NCBI GenBank assembly: GCA_964348185.1
Contig: CAYGBW010000126.1
Span: forward strand, 1-19,343
Direction: 5' to 3'
Length of the DNA: 19,343 nt
Source: CAYGBW01 sp964348185
Lineage (GTDB): Bacteria > Desulfobacterota > BSN033 > WVXP01
Shown piece after piece: positions 15,021 through 19,343 of the stretch; position 1 is the stretch's first letter; every line of letters starts with the position of its first letter. The position numbers and the translations under genes are program-made. A model generated the notes under the pieces. The model did no database searches, was not told the origin of the DNA, and saw nothing but the letters and a program-made list of their open reading frames with translations.

Positions 15021-16004
15021 ATGGAAAAGAATGGAATCCTGCTTCAGATGAATGACCTGTGCACCTGGTTTTATACACTGGAAGGTGTCGTTAAGGCGGT
15101 GGATGGGGTCAGCTTTGATCTGAAGCAAGGGGAGACGTTAGGCCTTGTTGGTGAGAGTGGCAGTGGGAAGACCATGACCGCTCTTTCCATCTTGAGGCTT
15201 ATACCCGATCCCCCAGGGAAGATAGTCCAAGGGGAAATCAAGTTCGAGGGGTGGGACTTGTTAAGGCTCTCGGAGGCCCGCATGCGGGATATCCGGGGCA
15301 AATCCATTTCCATCATCTTTCAAGAACCGATGACGTCCCTTAATCCTGTCCTGACCATCGGATCCCAAATCTCAGAGGCCATTCTGACACACCAAACCAT
15401 GAAGAAACCTGAGGCCATGAAGGGTGCGGCGGAGATGCTCCATCTCGTGGGAATTCCCTCTCCGGAAAAGAGGGTTCACGAATATCCTCATCAACTGAGC
15501 GGTGGCATGAGGCAGAGGGCAATGATTGCGATGGCCCTGGCATGCCGACCGAAACTGCTTATTGCCGATGAGCCGACAACGGCATTGGACGTCACGATTC
15601 AAGCCCAGATTCTAGACCTGATGTTGGCGCTCAAAAAAGAAATGGGAACTGCGATCATTCTGATCACCCATAATCTGGGCGTGATCGCAGAGATGGCTCA
15701 GCGGGTTGGGGTCATGTACGCGGGAAGATTAATGGAAATGGCCAGCGTCTTCGATCTGTTCCAGGAACCTCTGCACCCCTACACCCAAGGGCTTCTCCTT
15801 TCCATTCCCCGGATCGACCAGGATATCGACAAGTACACCAACCCGTTGAAAGAGATTTCAGGAACCGTTCCCAGCTTGATAGACTTGGCCCCAGGGTGCA
15901 AGTTTCATCCCCGTTGCTCCCATGCATTTGACCGATGCACGGGAGAAGAGCCTCCCTTGGAGCTCAGAAAGCCAGACCACTGGACGAGGTGCTGGTTAGG
16001 ATGA
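15021..16004 (+). CDS. dppD: Peptide ABC transporter ATP-binding protein, DppD/OppD type
   Basis: 327-aa nucleotide-binding subunit. Walker A GESGSGKT (44-51), Q-loop Q101 (FQEPMTSLNP), signature LSGGMRQR (159-166), Walker B LLIADE (179-184) and switch H217 are all intact, so it should be an active ATPase. The C-terminal oligopeptide-transporter extension has C293, C299, C306 and C324, the Cys set that binds a 4Fe-4S cluster in some OppD/DppD proteins. ATG at 15021 gives the family's normal length and start. A TTG at 14943 would add 26 unconserved residues from the structured leader. Its stop TGA overlaps the next gene's ATG (ATGA), showing translational coupling. Symbol is family-level. Confidence 0.93.
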   Translation: MEKNGILLQMNDLCTWFYTLEGVVKAVDGVSFDLKQGETLGLVGESGSGKTMTALSILRLIPDPPGKIVQGEIKFEGWDLLRLSEARMRDIRGKSISIIFQEPMTSLNPVLTIGSQISEAILTHQTMKKPEAMKGAAEMLHLVGIPSPEKRVHEYPHQLSGGMRQRAMIAMALACRPKLLIADEPTTALDVTIQAQILDLMLALKKEMGTAIILITHNLGVIAEMAQRVGVMYAGRLMEMASVFDLFQEPLHPYTQGLLLSIPRIDQDIDKYTNPLKEISGTVPSLIDLAPGCKFHPRCSHAFDRCTGEEPPLELRKPDHWTRCWLG

Positions 16005-16993
16005 TGAATAACCAGAAAATCCTTCGCGTGGAGGGCTTGGAAAAGACTTTTCCCCTGCGGGGGGCTTTCTTCTCCAGAAGGAAAGGATCTGTTCACGCGG
16101 TGTCTGGGGTAAGCTTTGAGATGCACAGGGGAGAAACCCTGGGTTTGGTGGGAGAAAGCGGATGTGGCAAGACGACCGTCGGTCTGTGCATTCTGCGCGT
16201 CATCGAACCCACGAAAGGTGAGATTGTATTCGAAGACAAAGACGTCATGGCCTTGGACAGGGTGGGACTGCAGGGTTTGCGTCAGAGGATGCAAATCATC
16301 TTCCAGGACCCTTTTGGATCCCTCGATCCTCAATGGGCGGTGGGAAGAATCGTTGGTGAGGGACTGAGCGTTCACGGAATCGCCCGGGGCACGGAGCGAG
16401 AAGATCGGATCGACACGATGTTGAAAAAAGTCGGGCTGAACCCGGAGGATAAATATCGCTACCCCAATGAATTCAGCGGCGGCCAGAGGCAGCGAATCGG
16501 AATTGCCCGGGCCCTCATCTTGGAACCTGAATTGGTCATTGGGGATGAGCCCTTGTCGGCACTGGATGTTTCTATCCAGGCACAGGTTATTAACCTCTTG
16601 ACCGAGCTCCAGAGAGAATTGCATTTTTCCTATTTGATGATCTCCCATGACCTGAGTGTGGTCAAGTATGTCAGTGACCGCGTCGCGGTCATGTATTTGG
16701 GAAAGATTGTCGAAATTGCCCGATCTCACGACATTTATCATGCCGCTATCCACCCTTACACCTTGGCGCTTCTTTCTGCCATCCCCGTGCCTGATCCCAT
16801 CAGAAAAAAGGAACGAATGCTTTTGAGCGGCGATATTCCCAGCCCAATCAATCCCCCCAAAGGGTGTCGATTTCATACTCGGTGTCCGAAGAGAATCGAG
16901 ATATGTGACAGAGAAGAACCCCAACTCAAAGAGATGGGCCCATCCCATTACTGTGCTTGTCATCTTGACGAGAACTCAGAGCAAAAGGGATGA
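16001..16993 (+). CDS. dppF: Peptide ABC transporter ATP-binding protein, DppF/OppF type
   Basis: 330-aa second nucleotide-binding subunit, paired with the DppD-type protein. Walker A GESGCGKT (51-58), Q102 (FQDPFGSLDP), signature FSGGQRQR (158-165), Walker B LVIGDE (178-183) and H216 (ISHDLS) are intact. The C-terminus has the oligopeptide-transporter motif GCRFHTRCP with C289, C295, C302 and C318/C320. The start is the ATG at 16001, overlapping the previous stop by four bases (ATGA). A second ATG follows immediately at 16004. The next permease begins 4 nt after its stop, consistent with one tightly coupled transcript. Confidence 0.93.
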   Translation: MMNNQKILRVEGLEKTFPLRGAFFSRRKGSVHAVSGVSFEMHRGETLGLVGESGCGKTTVGLCILRVIEPTKGEIVFEDKDVMALDRVGLQGLRQRMQIIFQDPFGSLDPQWAVGRIVGEGLSVHGIARGTEREDRIDTMLKKVGLNPEDKYRYPNEFSGGQRQRIGIARALILEPELVIGDEPLSALDVSIQAQVINLLTELQRELHFSYLMISHDLSVVKYVSDRVAVMYLGKIVEIARSHDIYHAAIHPYTLALLSAIPVPDPIRKKERMLLSGDIPSPINPPKGCRFHTRCPKRIEICDREEPQLKEMGPSHYCACHLDENSEQKG

Positions 16994-16997
16994 AGCG

Positions 16998-17915
16998 ATG
17001 AAGGGTTACATAATCCAGAGAGTTCTCCAGTCTATTCTTGTACTTTTCGGGATTACCCTCATTGTCTTCATCATTCTCCATTTGAGTGGAGACCCGACGC
17101 ACCTCATGCTGTCCCTGGAAGCGACAGCTGAGGATATCGCCCTTCTTCGCCATGAAATGGGCTTTGATCGACCCCTCCATGTTCAGTACCTCAAATTCCT
17201 GAAAGGGGTTCTCCACGGTGATTTTGGCCTATCCCTTCGTCACAATGAACCGGCCCTGTATCTTGTTGTTGAACGCATGCCCGCCACCATAGTGCTCACG
17301 CTGACCTCGCTCGCTATCGCTCTGGCCCTTGCCCTCCCGATGGGGGTGCTCTCGGCTGTCAAGCCGAATTCCTCTATGGACCATTTTGGTATGATTGTGG
17401 TCCTGTTGGGTCAATCCATGCCCATCTATTGGTCAGGCCTTATGCTCATTCTCTTGTTAACCGTGAAGCTGAACCTCCTTCCTGCGTATGGAAGAAGCGG
17501 CCTCGCCAGCTTGGTGATGCCAGCGGTTAGTCTCGGTTTTTTTTCAATGGCCCGGATTGCGAGGGTAACCCGGTCGAGCATGGTTAGCGTTCTAGGGAAG
17601 GACTACATCCGCACGGCAAAGGCCAAGGGACTCGCCGACCGCAGGGTCATCATTCGACATGCCTTTAAGAATGCGGCCATTCCTATCATTACCCTGGTCG
17701 GTATGGAACTCGGGACACTTCTGGGGGGGGCGGTCATCACGGAAACGATTTTTGCCTGGCCTGGGGTGGGGCGGCTGGCGATTCAAGCCATCTTCAACCG
17801 GGACTTCCCCGTCGTCCAGGCAGCGGTATTTACCCTGGCAGTGACATTCCTGTTGATCAATCTTGTTGTGGATATTCTCTATACCTACCTGGACCCGCGG
17901 GTCCGGTACGACTGA
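16998..17915 (+). CDS. dppB: Peptide ABC transporter permease, DppB/OppB type
   Basis: 305-aa inner-membrane permease. A first membrane segment (about 8-28, QRVLQSILVLFGITLIVF), a periplasmic stretch (GDPTHLML...), then about five further hydrophobic segments match DppB topology. The EAA coupling loop reads KDYIRTAKAKGLADRRVIIR (201-220), followed by HAFKNAA, and contacts the ATPases. The C-terminus YTYLDPRVRYD is typical of the family. ATG at 16998 is 4 nt after the dppF stop, with AAAGGGA just upstream. A longer frame beginning inside dppF at 16905 lacks support. Confidence 0.93.
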   Translation: MKGYIIQRVLQSILVLFGITLIVFIILHLSGDPTHLMLSLEATAEDIALLRHEMGFDRPLHVQYLKFLKGVLHGDFGLSLRHNEPALYLVVERMPATIVLTLTSLAIALALALPMGVLSAVKPNSSMDHFGMIVVLLGQSMPIYWSGLMLILLLTVKLNLLPAYGRSGLASLVMPAVSLGFFSMARIARVTRSSMVSVLGKDYIRTAKAKGLADRRVIIRHAFKNAAIPIITLVGMELGTLLGGAVITETIFAWPGVGRLAIQAIFNRDFPVVQAAVFTLAVTFLLINLVVDILYTYLDPRVRYD

Positions 17916-17923
17916 GGCCGGTA

Positions 17924-17940
17924 GGAGGAGCGAAGCCTCC
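17924..17940 (+). promoter_or_regulatory. Ribosome binding site of dppC within a small hairpin
   Basis: The Shine-Dalgarno GGAGGAG (17924-17930) is 10 nt before ATG 17941. GGAGG (17924-17928) can pair with CCTCC (17936-17940) directly abutting the start codon, around a 7-nt loop. This could hold the site closed until ribosomes translating dppB (stop at 17913-17915) arrive. Confidence 0.35.
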
Positions 17941-18786
17941 ATGCCTGTAAGTGTATTTCAAAAGGTCCGTCACAGTTTATGGGAGAACAAACGGGCTTTC
18001 ATCGGGTGTCTTATCGTTCTTTCCGTTGTGATCATGGCCATTTCTGCGCCCCTGATCAGCCCTGTCGACCCCTTGAGGCAAGACCTGACACTCCGGCTCA
18101 AACCCCCTGGATGGCATGAAGGGAATGAGACCTACTGGTTGGGAACGGACCATCTGGGAAGAGATGTGGCCAGCCGAATCATTTACGGATCACGGATTTC
18201 CTTATCCGTTGGCATTTCCGCCGTATGCATCGGGGCCATTTTGGGGATTACCATCGGTCTGGTTGCGGGCTATTTTCGTGGGAAAATCGATAGCCTCTTT
18301 ATGCGTCTGGCGGATATTCAATTGGCCTTCCCCTTTATCCTCCTCATCATTGCCGTCGTAGCTGTCCTGGGACCGAGTATGAAAAATATCGTCGTGGTCC
18401 TTGGAATCACGGGTTGGGTGGTCTATGCCCGGATCGTTCGTTCTGAAGTCTTGTCTTTGCGGGAAAGGGAGTTCATTACTGCTGCCAAGGCCCTCGGATG
18501 CAGCAATCTCAAGATTATTTTTCCCCACCTTCTCCCCAATGTGGGGGCTTCATGCATCGTCATCGCAACATTGGAGATAGCCAGAATGATCCTGATGGAG
18601 TCCGCTTTGAGTTTCTTGGGGCTTGGGGTCCAACCGCCCACCCCGAGCTGGGGAGGGATGCTCGCCGACGGCCGGGTTTATCTCTTTACGTCTTGGTGGT
18701 TACCCACCTTTCCGGGTGTGGTGCTGATGCTGACAATTCTTGGGGTCAACCTGGTGGGCGACTGGCTCCGGGATTTTCTCACGTGA
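17941..18786 (+). CDS. dppC: Peptide ABC transporter permease, DppC/OppC type
   Basis: 281-aa inner-membrane permease pairing with DppB. It has an N-terminal OppC_N membrane segment (about 19-38), the conserved LGTDHLGRDVASRIIYGSR (67-85), several further hydrophobic segments, and the EAA loop REREFITAAKALGCSNLKII (174-193), then FPHLLPNV. The C-terminal ESALSFLGLGVQPPTPSWGG (220-239) block is a family hallmark. The start is ATG 17941, which matches usual N-termini. An upstream in-frame start at 17863 would overlap dppB by 53 nt and is rejected. It is last of the transporter genes; a hairpin-rich gap separates it from the second M20 gene. Confidence 0.93.
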   Translation: MPVSVFQKVRHSLWENKRAFIGCLIVLSVVIMAISAPLISPVDPLRQDLTLRLKPPGWHEGNETYWLGTDHLGRDVASRIIYGSRISLSVGISAVCIGAILGITIGLVAGYFRGKIDSLFMRLADIQLAFPFILLIIAVVAVLGPSMKNIVVVLGITGWVVYARIVRSEVLSLREREFITAAKALGCSNLKIIFPHLLPNVGASCIVIATLEIARMILMESALSFLGLGVQPPTPSWGGMLADGRVYLFTSWWLPTFPGVVLMLTILGVNLVGDWLRDFLT

Positions 18787-18871
18787 GGGGCTATCCTTTT
18801 AAAGACGCTCTCGCCCGCTCTTCCGCCTCGGCGGGATCGCTCGAGTCCGCAGAGGTCTCAGAGATAAATCA

Positions 18872-18930
18872 TTTGTCTGATTTTTTGAGAAGAAAAATCA
18901 GACAAAACTCTCAGCCCGCCTCAGGCGGGC
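18872..18930 (+). terminator. Two adjacent hairpins, probable transcription end of the transporter operon
   Basis: TTTGTCTGATTTTT (18872-18885) pairs perfectly with its complement at 18893-18906. Eight bases later GCCCGCC-tca-GGCGGGC (18914-18930) forms a GC-rich stem followed by ATTTA. Neither has a long T run, so termination may be partial or Rho-assisted. Confidence 0.4.
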
Positions 18931-19013
18931 ATTTAGAACCTGGGTCAAGCCAGCATTGTTCAGCAGCATAAGCATTTCTGCCGGTGAACATGTCCCGCAG
19001 CAGCGGGATGGCC

Positions 19014-19052
19014 TTTTGAGCTGAATCCTCCTCTCAAGGATTCAGCTCAAAA
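19014..19052. terminator. 16-bp perfect hairpin, terminator-like
   Basis: TTTTGAGCTGAATCCT (19014-19029) pairs perfectly with AGGATTCAGCTCAAAA (19037-19052) around the 7-nt loop CCTCTCA. The stem ends in A/T pairs on both sides, but no separate downstream T run follows on the plus strand. It may be a terminator, an mRNA stabiliser or a dispersed palindrome. Confidence 0.4.
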
Positions 19053-19172
19053 CCCTGTGCCTCTGTGCGCTCTGTGAGATATGTATAAGACCCTTTGAGG
19101 GTGACCATCAAGCTACCCCTTTTAGGGGTGGTAATTGACTATTATGAGACTAATAAAAGAAGGGAGCAAGAA

Positions 19173-19343
19173 ATGGGGGATTACCACAGAGTCTACCGAT
19201 ACATCGATGAGAATTTCGATTCGCATGTGAAGGCGACGCAAGATTTCCTTCGCCAACCGAGTGTTTCCCTGGTCGTCCCGCCTGGGAGGAGCCAGGATGT
19301 TGTTGATTGCGCGGTGATGCTGCGAAAGATCATGGCCGATCTT
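19173..19343 (+). CDS. Second M20-family peptidase homologue (partial, 3' end off the window)
   Basis: The ATG at 19173 follows AGGGAG by 7-8 nt and opens 57 codons without a stop to the right edge. The protein begins MGDYHRVYRYIDENFDSHVK and continues ATQDFLRQPSVSL. Without gaps, 22 of the first 33 residues equal those of the M20 protein at 13320, so it is a paralogue, probably from duplication. The metal-site region lies beyond the window, so whether this copy keeps the canonical ligands cannot be seen. Its position suggests it belongs with the peptide importer, though the hairpin-rich gap may separate the transcripts. Confidence 0.85.
   Translation, partial: MGDYHRVYRYIDENFDSHVKATQDFLRQPSVSLVVPPGRSQDVVDCAVMLRKIMADL

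Larger units (their letters stand above)
18787..19172. other. Hairpin-rich intergenic region after dppC (386 nt)
   Basis: Contains at least five perfect inverted repeats: 18872-18906 (14-bp stem, 7-nt loop), 18914-18930 (7 bp, 3-nt loop), 18993-19008 (6 bp, 4-nt loop), 19014-19052 (16 bp, 7-nt loop) and 19115-19129 (6 bp, 3-nt loop). No gene is visible. There is no convincing promoter at standard spacing for the gene at 19173. Confidence 0.65.

Noticed and set aside
15905..16963. 352-codon minus-strand open frame opposite dppF
   Set aside because: Antisense shadow: the plus-strand frame has every ABC ATPase motif and the reverse has none.
19135..19156. TTGACT...TAATAA promoter before the second M20 gene
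   Set aside because: The elements are only 10 nt apart, too close for a sigma-70 promoter.

Overview
The window looks like a catabolic and transport region of an anaerobic bacterium. A tungsten/molybdenum-type aldehyde ferredoxin oxidoreductase sits next to its own MoaD-like protein. There is also a GlcD/GlcF-type flavin and iron-sulfur dehydrogenase, amino-acid and peptide ABC transporters, and dispersed repeats rich in TTCGATATTCGA. This fits a Desulfobacterota-like ('deltaproteobacterial') uncultured organism. That placement is inference: there is no rRNA or other phylogenetic marker in the window.

Layout. (1) 1-362, minus: the start of a LivH-type branched-chain amino-acid permease that runs off the left edge, with a candidate promoter. 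(2) 925-4447, plus: a Gfo/Idh/MocA dehydrogenase, an M24 (creatinase/prolidase-fold) metalloenzyme and an ACMSD-type amidohydrolase, probably one catabolic operon behind a good sigma-70-like promoter at 545-573. (3) 4843-8081, plus: an AOR, MoaD-like and MDR dehydrogenase module, bracketed by two 296-nt direct repeats (4455-4750 and 8126-8421). (4) 8453-11120, minus: a GlcF-like Fe-S protein and a GlcD-like FAD protein, with a promoter and a perfect 8-bp inverted repeat upstream. (5) 11591-18786, plus: a complete Dpp/Opp-type peptide importer (binding protein, M20-family protein, two ATPases, two permeases). It is followed at 19173 by the start of a second M20 paralogue that runs off the right edge.

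How it may work together. The importer plus M20 proteins suggests uptake and processing of peptide-like or N-acyl/amide compounds. The M24, amidohydrolase, Gfo/Idh/MocA, MDR, AOR and GlcD/F enzymes could then handle carbonyl, hydroxy-acid or carboxylated products. Substrates cannot be assigned from the sequence.

Most notable: the complete M20 protein has lost three of the five canonical metal ligands (His to Leu, two Asp to Asn) but keeps the catalytic Glu pair region and the final His. The MDR dehydrogenase lacks the usual first catalytic-zinc Cys but keeps a full structural-zinc lobe. The intergenic regions are unusually rich in inverted repeats, including a 127-bp MITE-like element. For several genes I moved the start inward from the longest open frame to an ATG with a Shine-Dalgarno sequence, a stop/start overlap or paralogue support.
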